Positions 7,034 to 15,980 of a stretch of 64,000 nt of DNA are shown here, one piece after another. The stretch is from positions 124,001-188,000 of the forward strand of contig DATKMK010000119.1 in assembly GCA_035541895.1 (NCBI GenBank), written 5' to 3'. The notes under the pieces are model-generated. The model saw only the letters and a list, made by a program, of their open reading frames with translations, did no database searches and was not told the origin of the DNA. This DNA comes from DATKMK01 sp035541895. GTDB lineage: Bacteria > Desulfobacterota > Binatia > HRBIN30 > JACQVA1. Position numbers and translations under genes: made by a program. Position 1 is the first letter of the stretch; each line of letters opens with the position of its first letter.

Positions 7034-8335
7034 ATGCGAACGGTAATCCTAACGGTCATAGTTGGCAGCCTCCTCGGGGGGGGCGTGGGTGCAGAGGACC
7101 AGGCACCGCAGAAGACCCTCGCCGAGTGCGTCCAGATCGCGATCGACAATCACCCAAGCCTGAAAGCCGCGGACGCGTCGGTGCAAGCGGGCAGCCAGCG
7201 CGTGTGGGAGGCCGCGGCACCGTATCTCCCGCAGGTGACCGCGGTCTATTCCGCGACTCGGCGCCAGACCAATCTCGTCGCCGCCGGCGGAACCGGCGTC
7301 GTCACTCCGGTGCGATCCAGCTTCTTCAATTCCGGGGTCAGCTTGACCCAGGTGTTGTTCGATTTCGGGCAGACGCTGGAGTCGATACGCGCCGCGCAAG
7401 AGTCGGAACGCTCGCTCCAAGCTGACCGGTCGACCCAGCTCAACACCGTGGTGCTCAACCTGAAGCAGTCGTATTTCAACGTCCTCGCCGCGCGTCGCCT
7501 GCTCGCCGTGGCGGACGAGACCGTGCGCCAGAATCAGAAGCATCTGGAATTGGCGGAGGGACGGTTCAACGTCGGGCTGGCCGCCAAATTCGACGTGACG
7601 CAAGCGCAGGTCCAGTTGGCCAATGCGGAACTGAACCAAGTCACCGCACGCAACAACGTCTCGGTGGCGCGTGAGACGTTGCGCAACGCCCTCGGACTTA
7701 CCGGCCCTCTCGATTTCGACATTGTCGATAACTTCGATGTCCACCAGGTGACGATCACTGAGAGCGATGCGCTCGCGACTGCTTACGACCGGCGTCCCGA
7801 GTTGCAGAGCATCCTCGCCCAGCAGCGATCCGTGATGGATCAGGTTGCCTCGCTGCAACGGAGCTACTTCCCGACGGTGCAAGGACAAGCGAACTACAAC
7901 TGGCAGAGCACCGAGTATAACTTTGACCCCTTGTTCGACGTTTGGGCCGTCACCGGGGGAATCACGTGGCCGATTCTGAGCGGCGGGCTCACGACGGCTC
8001 AGATCGGTGAGCAGAAGGCCAATCTCTTGAACCTCAAGTTCAACGAGGAGGTACTGCGGCAGAATATCGCGCTTGAAGTGCGCCAGGACGTACTCAATCT
8101 GGGCCAAGCCGCTGAGAGCATCCGCGTTTCGGAAAAAGGTCTCCAGCAAGCGCGCGAGAACCTCGAACTAGCCGAAGGCCGTTACAGCACGGGCGTGGGC
8201 AACATCATCGAATTGACCGACGCCCAGGCCTCGCTCACCACCGCTGAAGCGAACTATGTGCAGGCGCTGTACAGCTACAAGACTGCCGTCGCGGCCGTCG
8301 AGAAGGCCACCGCGCAGTCGTTCACGACCGAATAG
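7034..8335 (+). CDS. TolC-family outer-membrane efflux channel
   Basis: A 433-aa outer-membrane factor. An N-terminal signal peptide (about residues 1-20) is followed by two repeated OEP domains of coiled-coil helices. Examples are GRFNVGLAAKFDVTQAQVQL near residue 177 and EGRYSTGVGNIIELTDAQAS near residue 380, the usual internal duplication. The length fits the family. GGAG lies just before the start. It is the only outer-membrane channel in an operon with both an RND and an ABC pump, so it probably serves both. Confidence 0.93.
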   Translation: MRTVILTVIVGSLLGGGVGAEDQAPQKTLAECVQIAIDNHPSLKAADASVQAGSQRVWEAAAPYLPQVTAVYSATRRQTNLVAAGGTGVVTPVRSSFFNSGVSLTQVLFDFGQTLESIRAAQESERSLQADRSTQLNTVVLNLKQSYFNVLAARRLLAVADETVRQNQKHLELAEGRFNVGLAAKFDVTQAQVQLANAELNQVTARNNVSVARETLRNALGLTGPLDFDIVDNFDVHQVTITESDALATAYDRRPELQSILAQQRSVMDQVASLQRSYFPTVQGQANYNWQSTEYNFDPLFDVWAVTGGITWPILSGGLTTAQIGEQKANLLNLKFNEEVLRQNIALEVRQDVLNLGQAAESIRVSEKGLQQARENLELAEGRYSTGVGNIIELTDAQASLTTAEANYVQALYSYKTAVAAVEKATAQSFTTE

Positions 8336-8346
8336 GCGGCGCGACG

Positions 8347-9504
8347 ATGCGATTCCACCGCCATCGACGCCGCGCGGCGGCGCTCGGCCTACTCGGCTGC
8401 ATCACGGTAGCGGGGTGCTCCGATCGAGCCGGAGACGCGCGTCGCCCCGGTTCACACGATGCGGTGCCCGTCACCATCGCGGATGTCCGGCGAGAAGACG
8501 TCCCGCTGCAGTCGCGGACCATCGGCACGGTCGAGCCCTATTCAACCGTGTCGATCAAATCGCAAGTCGAAGGCCAGCTCGCGCAGGTCCACTTCCAGGA
8601 AGGTCAACCGGTGTCGCGCGGCGATCTGCTCTTCACCATCGATCCTCGCCCGTTTGAAGCCGCCGTGCGTCAAGCCGAAGCCAACTTGGCCAAGAACGAG
8701 GCGGAGTCCAACAACGCCACCATCGACGCCCATCGTCGCGCCAAGTTACTGGCGGACGGGTTCATCTCCACCGACGAGAACGACCAAGCCCAAACCCGCG
8801 CCGCCTCGCTGCAAGCAGCCGTCAAGGCAGACCAGGCGGCGGTCGAGAACGCCAAGTTGCAGTTGCAGTACTGCTACATTCGCTCGCCCATCGACGGACG
8901 CATCGGCCGCCTGTTGGTGCACGAGGGCAACGTGGTGAAGACCAACGATACCATCCTCGCCGTGATCAACCAGATCCGTCCGATCTACGTGTCGTTCGCG
9001 CTGCCGGAGCAGCAGCTCGCGGACATCCGCGAGCGCGCAGGCCGCGGCACCCTCGAGGTGCACGCATTCGTCGGCCCGAGCGCGACCGAACCCGTCCGCG
9101 GCGAACTCAGCTTCATCAACAATACCGTCGACACCGCCACCGGCACCGTGCTGTTGAAGGGATTGTTCACGAACGGACAGGAACAACTCTGGCCGGGCCA
9201 GTTCGTCGACGTGGCACTGACGCTGTCCGTCACGCGTGACGCGTTGTTGGTGCCGGCCGAAGCCGTGCAGGCCGGTCAACAAGGGCCCTATGTCTTCGTC
9301 GTCGCCGGTGACGCTACCGCGGAGGTGCGACCGGTGGTGGTGGGTCGCACCGCCGGCCACGACGTGATCGTGACCAGCGGGCTGCAAGCCGGCGAACGGG
9401 TGGTCACCGACGGCCAGATCCGGCTGGCGCCCGGTTTGAAGGTGGAAATCAAGGACGGCGCGCCCGCGCCGGCGACGACGGCTTCGTCGCCGCCCGGGGC
9501 CTGA
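8347..9504 (+). CDS. RND efflux periplasmic adaptor, lipoprotein type
   Basis: A 385-aa membrane fusion protein linking the RND pump to TolC. The N-terminus has a basic stretch, a hydrophobic core and the lipobox-like TVAGC, so it is probably lipidated by Lgt. The barrel-sandwich and hairpin regions are seen as IKSQVEGQLAQVHFQEGQPV and KLQLQYCYIRSPIDGRIGRL. The closing beta-barrel segment VRPVVVGRTAGHDVIVTSGL is typical of AcrA/MdtA-like adaptors. It lies 11 nt after tolC and 5 nt before the permease. Confidence 0.93.
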   Translation: MRFHRHRRRAAALGLLGCITVAGCSDRAGDARRPGSHDAVPVTIADVRREDVPLQSRTIGTVEPYSTVSIKSQVEGQLAQVHFQEGQPVSRGDLLFTIDPRPFEAAVRQAEANLAKNEAESNNATIDAHRRAKLLADGFISTDENDQAQTRAASLQAAVKADQAAVENAKLQLQYCYIRSPIDGRIGRLLVHEGNVVKTNDTILAVINQIRPIYVSFALPEQQLADIRERAGRGTLEVHAFVGPSATEPVRGELSFINNTVDTATGTVLLKGLFTNGQEQLWPGQFVDVALTLSVTRDALLVPAEAVQAGQQGPYVFVVAGDATAEVRPVVVGRTAGHDVIVTSGLQAGERVVTDGQIRLAPGLKVEIKDGAPAPATTASSPPGA

Positions 9505-9509
9505 GATCG

Positions 9510-12500
9510 ATGAACATCGCCGAGCCATTCATTCGCCGGCCGGTCGCCACCACACTGGTGATGCTCGCGATCCTGCTCTTCGGCGCGCTGGCCTATCGGG
9601 TGCTGCCGGTGAGCGATCTGCCGAACGTCGACTTCCCGACGTTGCTGGTGACGGCCAGTCTGCCGGGCTCGAGCCCGGAGACCATGGCGTCGTCGGTCGC
9701 GACGCCGCTGGAGCGACAGTTCTCGACCATCGCCGGGCTGGCGTCGATGAACTCGACCAATTCGCTCGGCACCACCCAGGTGACCCTGCAGTTCGATCTC
9801 AGCCGCGACATCGACGCGGCGGCGCAAGACGTGCAGTCGGCGATCACGCAAGCGTCGTCCTTGTTGCCGCCCGGGATGCCGAGTCCGCCCACCTTCCGCA
9901 AGGTCAATCCCGCCGACCAGCCGATCCTCTACCTCGGTTTGACCTCGGCGACGCTGCCGTTGTGGACGCTCGACGAATACGGGGAGACGCTGCTGGCGCA
10001 ACGCATCTCGATGGTCAACGGCGTGGCGCAGGTGCAGGTGTTCGGCGCTCAGAAGTATGCGGTGCGCATCAAGCTGGATCCGAAGGCGCTCGCCAGCCGC
10101 GGGATCGGCATCGACGAAGTCGAGCGTGCGGTGCGCGCCGCCAACGTCAACTTGCCCACTGGTGCGCTGTACGGGCCGCGCCAGAGATTCACTGTACAGG
10201 CGACCGGACAGCTCACCGAAGCGACGCACTACCGCCCGATGATCGTTGCCTATCGCAATGGATCTCCAGTGAGGTTGGAAGAGCTCGGGACCGTCATCGA
10301 CAGCGTCGAGGACGACAAGACCGCGTCCTGGTACGCCGACGCCGACAAGATGCAGCGCTCGGTGGTGCTCGCGATTCAGCGGCAACCCGGCACCAACACG
10401 GTGCAAGTGGCCGCCGACGTCAAGGGCTTGTTGCCGTTGCTGCAAAAGCAGCTACCGCCGTCGGTCGAGCTGCACGTCCTGTTCGACCGCTCGGAGTCGA
10501 TTCTCGCATCGGTGACGGACGTGAAGTTCACCATGATGCTGGCGTTGCTGTTGGTGGTGCTGGTCATCTTCCTGTTCCTCCGCAACGTCTCGGCCACGGT
10601 GATTCCCAGCCTGGCGTTGCCGCTGTCGATCGTCGGCACCTTCGCGGCAATGCAGCAGCTCGGGTACAGCATCGACAACCTCTCGATGATGGCCCTCGTG
10701 TTGTCGATCGGCTTCGTCGTCGACGATGCGATCGTCATGCTCGAGAACATCGTGCGCCACATGGAAATGGGCAAAGCCGCGATGCAAGCGGCGCTCGATG
10801 GTGCGAGCGAGATCGGCTTCACCATCCTCTCGATGACCTTGTCGCTGGCGGCCGTCTTCATTCCCGTGCTGTTCATGCCCGGAATCCTCGGCCGCCTGTT
10901 CCACGAGTTCGCCGTCACGATCTGCGTGGCGATTCTGATTTCCGGGTTCGTGTCGCTCAGTTTGACGCCGATGATGTGCAGCCGGTTTCTGCGGCCGCAT
11001 GGCGCGGTGCGGCACGGGCGTTGGTACCAGGCGACCGAACGCGTGTTCGACGCGCTCCTGCGCGGCTATCAGCGCAGCCTGCAGTGGGTGCTGCGGCATC
11101 GACCGGCGACGATGGCCGTGTCGCTGGTGATTCTGGTTGGGACCGGTTTTCTGTTCGTGCGGGTGTCGAAGGGGTTCATTCCCAACGAAGATCAAAGCGC
11201 CATCTTCGGGGTGACCGAAGCGGCGCAAGGCGTGTCGTTCGAGGCCATGGTGCAGCACCAGACCGCGGTAGCCGACATCGTGCGCAAGGACCCGAGCCTG
11301 CAGGTGTTGTTCTCGACCGTCGTCGGCTCAAACGCCTCGTCGGGGAGCACGATCAACCAAGGGCGGATGTTCATGCACCTCAAGCCGCACGGCGAGCGGC
11401 CCGATATTCAGACGGTCATCGCTCAGTTGCGACCCAAGGTCAGTCAGGTGCCGGGCATGCGCGTGTACATGCAAGAGCTGCCAACGATCCGCATCGGCGG
11501 GCAACTGACCAAGAGCCTGTATCAATTCACCCTGCAGAGCCCGAACACGGACGAACTCTACCGCAGCGCACAGGCGCTGGAAGAGCGGCTTCGCGGGGTG
11601 AGCGAGTTGCAAGACGTGACCAGTGACCTGCAGGTCCACAACCCGCAGGTGAACCTGGTCATCAATCGCGACAAAGCATCGAAGCTCGGCGTCACCGCCG
11701 AGCAGATCGAGAATGCGTTGTTCGATGCCTATGGCGACCGCTGGATCTCGACCATTTACGCGCCCAACGATCAGTACAAAGTGATCATGGTGCTCGAAGA
11801 CCGCTACCAGCGTGATCCCGCCGCCCTCTCGCTCCTGTATATTCGCTCCTCCGGCGGGCAGCTTGTCCCGTTGGATTCGGTGGCGTCGTTGGCCGAGAGC
11901 GTTGGCCCGTTGACCGTCAACCATGCCGGACAATTGCCGTCGGTGACGATCTCGTTCAACTTGCGGCACGGTGCCTCGCTGGGTGACGCGGTCGACAAGA
12001 TCGAAGCGATCGCGCGGCAGACGTTGCCGGCCACGATCACGACCAGCTTCCAGGGAACGGCGCAGGCGTTCGAGTCGTCGCTGGCGGGTTTGTGGCTGCT
12101 GTTGCTCGCGGCGATTCTCGTCATCTACATCGTGCTGGGCATCCTGTACGAGAGCTTCATTCACCCCGTCACCATTTTGTCCGGCCTGCCGTCCGCCGGA
12201 TTCGGCGCGCTGCTCACGCTGCTCGCGTTCGGCACCGAATTGAACATCTACTCGTTCGTCGGATTGATCATGCTGATCGGCATCGTCAAGAAAAACGCCA
12301 TCATGCAGATCGACTTCGCGCTCGATGCCCAACGCAACGAGGGCAAGCCGGCGCTCGAGGCGATCTATGAGGGCTGCGTGATTCGCTTCCGCCCGATCAT
12401 GATGACCACCATGGCGGCCTTGCTCGGTGCGCTGCCGATCGCGATCGGATTCGGCGCCGGCTCGGAAGCGCGCCGGCCGCTGGGTTTGGCGGTCGTGGGC

Positions 12501-12677
12501 GGACTGGTGTTCTCGCAGTTGATCACGCTCTATCTCACGCCGGTGTACTACACCTATCTCGAAGCGGCCGTCGCGGCAGTGCGAGCGCGTCGGCTGTTCG
12601 ATTGGCGGCGCGCAATCGGGTCGCGGGCGGTCTCATCCGCGCCGCGATCGCCCGATCGTGTCTCGGTGGAGCCGTAA
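9510..12677 (+). CDS. HAE-1 family RND multidrug efflux permease (MdtB/MdtC-like)
   Basis: A 1055-aa proton-driven inner-membrane pump of standard family length with 12 predicted membrane spans in two repeats. The N-terminus NIAEPFIRRPVATTLVMLAI is typical of MdtB/MdtC/MuxB proteins. The proton-relay Asp pair in TM4 is visible as GFVVDDAIVMLENI. The second half repeats the plan with GLIMLIGIVKKNAIMQIDFA. Only one permease is present, whereas MdtBC-type systems often use two, so a homotrimer is expected. Substrates are probably amphiphilic drugs or bile-salt-like molecules, by family only. Confidence 0.96.
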   Translation: MNIAEPFIRRPVATTLVMLAILLFGALAYRVLPVSDLPNVDFPTLLVTASLPGSSPETMASSVATPLERQFSTIAGLASMNSTNSLGTTQVTLQFDLSRDIDAAAQDVQSAITQASSLLPPGMPSPPTFRKVNPADQPILYLGLTSATLPLWTLDEYGETLLAQRISMVNGVAQVQVFGAQKYAVRIKLDPKALASRGIGIDEVERAVRAANVNLPTGALYGPRQRFTVQATGQLTEATHYRPMIVAYRNGSPVRLEELGTVIDSVEDDKTASWYADADKMQRSVVLAIQRQPGTNTVQVAADVKGLLPLLQKQLPPSVELHVLFDRSESILASVTDVKFTMMLALLLVVLVIFLFLRNVSATVIPSLALPLSIVGTFAAMQQLGYSIDNLSMMALVLSIGFVVDDAIVMLENIVRHMEMGKAAMQAALDGASEIGFTILSMTLSLAAVFIPVLFMPGILGRLFHEFAVTICVAILISGFVSLSLTPMMCSRFLRPHGAVRHGRWYQATERVFDALLRGYQRSLQWVLRHRPATMAVSLVILVGTGFLFVRVSKGFIPNEDQSAIFGVTEAAQGVSFEAMVQHQTAVADIVRKDPSLQVLFSTVVGSNASSGSTINQGRMFMHLKPHGERPDIQTVIAQLRPKVSQVPGMRVYMQELPTIRIGGQLTKSLYQFTLQSPNTDELYRSAQALEERLRGVSELQDVTSDLQVHNPQVNLVINRDKASKLGVTAEQIENALFDAYGDRWISTIYAPNDQYKVIMVLEDRYQRDPAALSLLYIRSSGGQLVPLDSVASLAESVGPLTVNHAGQLPSVTISFNLRHGASLGDAVDKIEAIARQTLPATITTSFQGTAQAFESSLAGLWLLLLAAILVIYIVLGILYESFIHPVTILSGLPSAGFGALLTLLAFGTELNIYSFVGLIMLIGIVKKNAIMQIDFALDAQRNEGKPALEAIYEGCVIRFRPIMMTTMAALLGALPIAIGFGAGSEARRPLGLAVVGGLVFSQLITLYLTPVYYTYLEAAVAAVRARRLFDWRRAIGSRAVSSAPRSPDRVSVEP

Positions 12678-12679
12678 CG

Positions 12680-13906
12680 ATGCGCCGGCTGCGCTACCCG
12701 GCGCTCATCGCCGCCGTCGTGCTCGTGGCGGCGCTCGGCTACGTGTATTGGCGCCACGCCGACGAAGCGGGCAAAGGCGAGTTCGTTGCCGAGGCCATTG
12801 ATCAGGGCACAGTCGCGGCGACCGTCACCGCCAACGGGACGGTCAACCCGGTCACGACGGTGCAAGTCGGCACGTATGTTTCCGGGCCGATCCAAGCGAT
12901 CTACGTCGACTACAATTCGCCGGTAAAGAAGGGACAGCTCGTTGCCAAGATCGATCCGGCCCTGTTTCACGTCAAGGTGCTGGAGGCCGAAGCCAACCTC
13001 GCCAACGCCAAGAGCAAGGGGCTGAAGGATCGCGCGGACCTGGCGTTCAAGAAACTGACCTTGGAGCGCAACCAGCAGTTGCGCGCGAAGAACCTGATCG
13101 CCGCCAACGATGTGGACACCGCGAGAAGCGACTATGATCAGGCGGTCGCTCAACTGGCGCTCGACGATGCGGCCGTGCAGCAGGCGGCCGCTTCGCTGGA
13201 AGAATCTCGCATCAATCTCAACTACACCGACATCAAGTCGCCGGTGGACGGGGTCGTCGTTTCGCGCAGCGTCGACGTCGGCCAAACTGTCGCCGCGAGC
13301 TTTCAAACGCCGACGCTGTTTCTCATCGCACAGGACCTCACCAAGATGCAGGTCGACACCAGCGTCAGCGAGTCCGACGTTGGCGCGGTACGCGAACAAC
13401 AGCCGGCCTCGTTCACCGTCGACGCATATCCCGGTAAAGCCTTTCACGGCGTCGTCACGCAGATCCGCAACGCGCCGATCACGGTGCAAAACGTGGTCAC
13501 GTACGACGTCGTCGTCGGGGTGCACAATCCCGACCTGGAGCTCAAACCGGGAATGACCGCAACGGTCGCCATCACGACCGCGCAGCGTGACAATGTCCTA
13601 CGGATTCCCCTCCGGGCCCTCCGGTTTCATCCGGAGCGCAAGGCGGGAGCACCGGCAACGCCGGCGTCCGGCTCGCATGCGACGACGCATCAAGGGCAGA
13701 CGGCGGTGTGGGTGCTCAACGCCGACGGGACGTTGCGCCGGGTTCCGGTGGAGACCGGCGTGCGCAACGAGCAGTACGCCGAGGTGATTTCGGGCGACCT
13801 GCGCGAGGGGGATCAAGTCGCCGTGGCGTATCGGCACACGACCCCACCGGCGCAAGGAACGAGTCAATCGCGTCCGCCGTCTTTCGGTGGCGGCCGCCGC
13901 TTCTAG
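12680..13906 (+). CDS. macA: MacA-like periplasmic adaptor of ABC efflux pump
   Basis: A 408-aa HlyD/MacA-type adaptor with an N-terminal membrane anchor (YPALIAAVVLVAALGYVYW). Its biotinyl-lipoyl-like halves are VQVGTYVSGPIQAIYVDYNS and NLNYTDIKSPVDGVVVSRSV, with a long helical hairpin between. It starts 2 nt after the RND stop codon and is followed by the two genes that complete a MacB transporter. The MacA rather than RND-adaptor assignment rests on the sequence pattern and on this context. Confidence 0.88.
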   Translation: MRRLRYPALIAAVVLVAALGYVYWRHADEAGKGEFVAEAIDQGTVAATVTANGTVNPVTTVQVGTYVSGPIQAIYVDYNSPVKKGQLVAKIDPALFHVKVLEAEANLANAKSKGLKDRADLAFKKLTLERNQQLRAKNLIAANDVDTARSDYDQAVAQLALDDAAVQQAAASLEESRINLNYTDIKSPVDGVVVSRSVDVGQTVAASFQTPTLFLIAQDLTKMQVDTSVSESDVGAVREQQPASFTVDAYPGKAFHGVVTQIRNAPITVQNVVTYDVVVGVHNPDLELKPGMTATVAITTAQRDNVLRIPLRALRFHPERKAGAPATPASGSHATTHQGQTAVWVLNADGTLRRVPVETGVRNEQYAEVISGDLREGDQVAVAYRHTTPPAQGTSQSRPPSFGGGRRF

Positions 13907-13914
13907 CGCGTGAC

Positions 13915-14643
13915 ATGGCCCAGCCGCTGATCGAAGTGCGCGAACTGTGGAAGGTCTATCAATTGGGCGACCTCGAGGTCCAAGCGTTGCGCGGCGTCAC
14001 ACTCGACATCGATAGCGGCGAGTTTGTGGCCGTGATGGGTGCGTCCGGATCGGGGAAGTCGACGTTCATGAACATCATCGGCTGCCTCGATCGGCCAACG
14101 CGAGGCGCCTATCATCTGAACGGGGTCGACGTGTCGACCTTGAGTCCGGATGCACGCGCGACCATTCGCAACCACCAAATCGGCTTTGTGTTTCAGAGCT
14201 TCAATCTCATCCCGCGGACCAGTGCATTGGAGAACGTCGAGTTGCCGTTGTTCTACAGCGACGTTCCGATCGCCGAGCAACACCAACGCGCGCGCGAGGC
14301 GCTGGCGGCGGTGGGTTTGATGGGTCGGGAAGGCCACATGCCGAACCAACTCTCCGGCGGTCAGCAACAACGGGTCGCGATCGCCCGGGCACTCGCGACC
14401 CGACCGTCCTTGTTGCTGGCCGACGAGCCGACCGGCAATCTCGACAGTCAGACGAGCATCGAGATCCTCAGCATTTTTCAGCGGCTGAATCTCGACGGCG
14501 GGATCACCGTGGTGTTGGTGACCCACGAGCCCGACATCGCCACCTACGCGAAGCGGGTCATCATGTTTCGCGACGGTGTCGTCGTCTCCGACGTGCGCCA
14601 GCAACCGGCGGCCGCTGCGCCGCTTGCGGAGGCGGCCGTATGA
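13915..14643 (+). CDS. macB: MacB-type ABC transporter ATPase
   Basis: A 242-aa nucleotide-binding subunit of the LolD/MacB class. Walker A is GASGSGKST, the Q-loop is VFQSFNL, the signature is LSGGQQQR, Walker B is LLLADEPTGNLD and the switch His is in VLVTHEPD. In enterobacterial MacB the ATPase and permease are one polypeptide; here they are separate genes, a common arrangement elsewhere. The stop overlaps the permease start by ATGA, so subunits should be made in equal amounts. Confidence 0.93.
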   Translation: MAQPLIEVRELWKVYQLGDLEVQALRGVTLDIDSGEFVAVMGASGSGKSTFMNIIGCLDRPTRGAYHLNGVDVSTLSPDARATIRNHQIGFVFQSFNLIPRTSALENVELPLFYSDVPIAEQHQRAREALAAVGLMGREGHMPNQLSGGQQQRVAIARALATRPSLLLADEPTGNLDSQTSIEILSIFQRLNLDGGITVVLVTHEPDIATYAKRVIMFRDGVVVSDVRQQPAAAAPLAEAAV

Positions 14644-15872
14644 AGTTGCTGCGCATGACGATGCGGACGGCGCTGCGTGCGTTGCAGCGCAACAAACTGC
14701 GTTCGGCATTGACGATGCTGGGCATCATCATCGGCGTGGCGGCGGTGATCACCATGGTGAGCATTGGTCAGGGTGCCGACGCCGCGGTGCAGAAGCAGAT
14801 TCTCAGTCTCGGCAACAATCTGCTGATGATCATCCCGGGGGCGACCACCGCCTCCGGCGTGCGCTCGGGATGGGGCGGGGTATCGACGCTCACCGTCGGC
14901 GATGCCGATGCGATTCGCAAAGAATGCCCCGCGGTCGCCAATATCACCTACATCAAACGCCAAGTGGTTCAGGTCGTTTACGGCGACCAGAATTGGTCCA
15001 CCGTTGCGCAAGGCAGCACCCCGGCGTTTCAAAAGGTGCGCTCCTGGGGCGTCTCAGCGGGGAGCTTTTACAGCCAGCGCGATGAAGATACCGCCAACCG
15101 GGTGGTGGTGCTGGGACAAACCGTGGTCGATCACCTGTTCGGGCCCGGCGAGGATCCGGTCGGCGCGCTGGTCCGGATCAAGGACGTCCCGTTTCAGGTG
15201 ATCGGCGTGCTCGAATCCAAGGGACAAACCTCGTGGGGCCAAGATCAGGACGATCTGTTGGTCATGCCGTTTTCCACCGCCGTGCGACGCGTGCTGGGGA
15301 CGCAATTCGTCGGCAGCGTCGACATGGTGTTCGCGTCGACGGCGTCAACCGGCGAGCTTGGCGCCGCCACCGATCAGATCACCGCGCTGTTGCACGAGCG
15401 CCATCGGATTCAGCCGAACCAGGAGAATGACTTCACCGTGCGCAATCTCAACGACGTCGCCAAGGCTTCGGAGAGCGCCAGCCAAGTCATGACCAACCTG
15501 TTGCTCAGCGTGGCCTCGATTTCGTTGTTGGTGGGTGGCATCGGTATCATGAACATCTTGTTGGTGTCGGTGACCGAGCGCACCCGCGAGATTGGCATCC
15601 GCATGGCGGTCGGGGCCAAGGCGCGTCACATCTTACTGCAGTTCCTCGTCGAGGCCGTGACGCTCAGCATGGTCGGCGGGATTGCGGGCGCGCTCTTGGG
15701 CATTGCCAGCGCACAGCTGGTTTCCTACTTCGCGGATTGGCCGACGCTGCTCTCCCCGGTCGTGGTGACCGGCTCGGTGTTGTTCTCGGGTGCCGTCGGC
15801 GTCTTCTTCGGATTCTATCCCGCCCGCAAAGCCGCCCGTCTCGACCCGATCGCGGCGCTCCGTTACGAGTGA
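14640..15872 (+). CDS. macB: MacB-type ABC transporter permease (FtsX-like)
   Basis: A 410-aa permease of the FtsX/MacB type. TM1 is near residues 20-45 (LRSALTMLGIIIGVAAVITM). A large periplasmic MacB-PCD domain of about 210 residues follows, then three C-terminal membrane spans (SISLLVGGIGIMNILLVSVT and following). TEREIGIRMAVGAK-like sequence (TERTREIGIRMAVGAKARHI) is the conserved cytoplasmic coupling motif. It ends the tetR-tolC-RND-mac operon. Likely cargo is a peptide, lipid or macrolide-like compound pushed through the shared TolC. Confidence 0.93.
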   Translation: MKLLRMTMRTALRALQRNKLRSALTMLGIIIGVAAVITMVSIGQGADAAVQKQILSLGNNLLMIIPGATTASGVRSGWGGVSTLTVGDADAIRKECPAVANITYIKRQVVQVVYGDQNWSTVAQGSTPAFQKVRSWGVSAGSFYSQRDEDTANRVVVLGQTVVDHLFGPGEDPVGALVRIKDVPFQVIGVLESKGQTSWGQDQDDLLVMPFSTAVRRVLGTQFVGSVDMVFASTASTGELGAATDQITALLHERHRIQPNQENDFTVRNLNDVAKASESASQVMTNLLLSVASISLLVGGIGIMNILLVSVTERTREIGIRMAVGAKARHILLQFLVEAVTLSMVGGIAGALLGIASAQLVSYFADWPTLLSPVVVTGSVLFSGAVGVFFGFYPARKAARLDPIAALRYE

Positions 15873-15980
15873 GACCGCTGCCAGTCTCTCCTGAGATCCG
15901 TGCGCGGGATCGGGACGGATTGTCGCCCTCGTTCGCGTGCTAGATACCATGCGCGGAACGTAGTAAGCGGACCGTTCACG

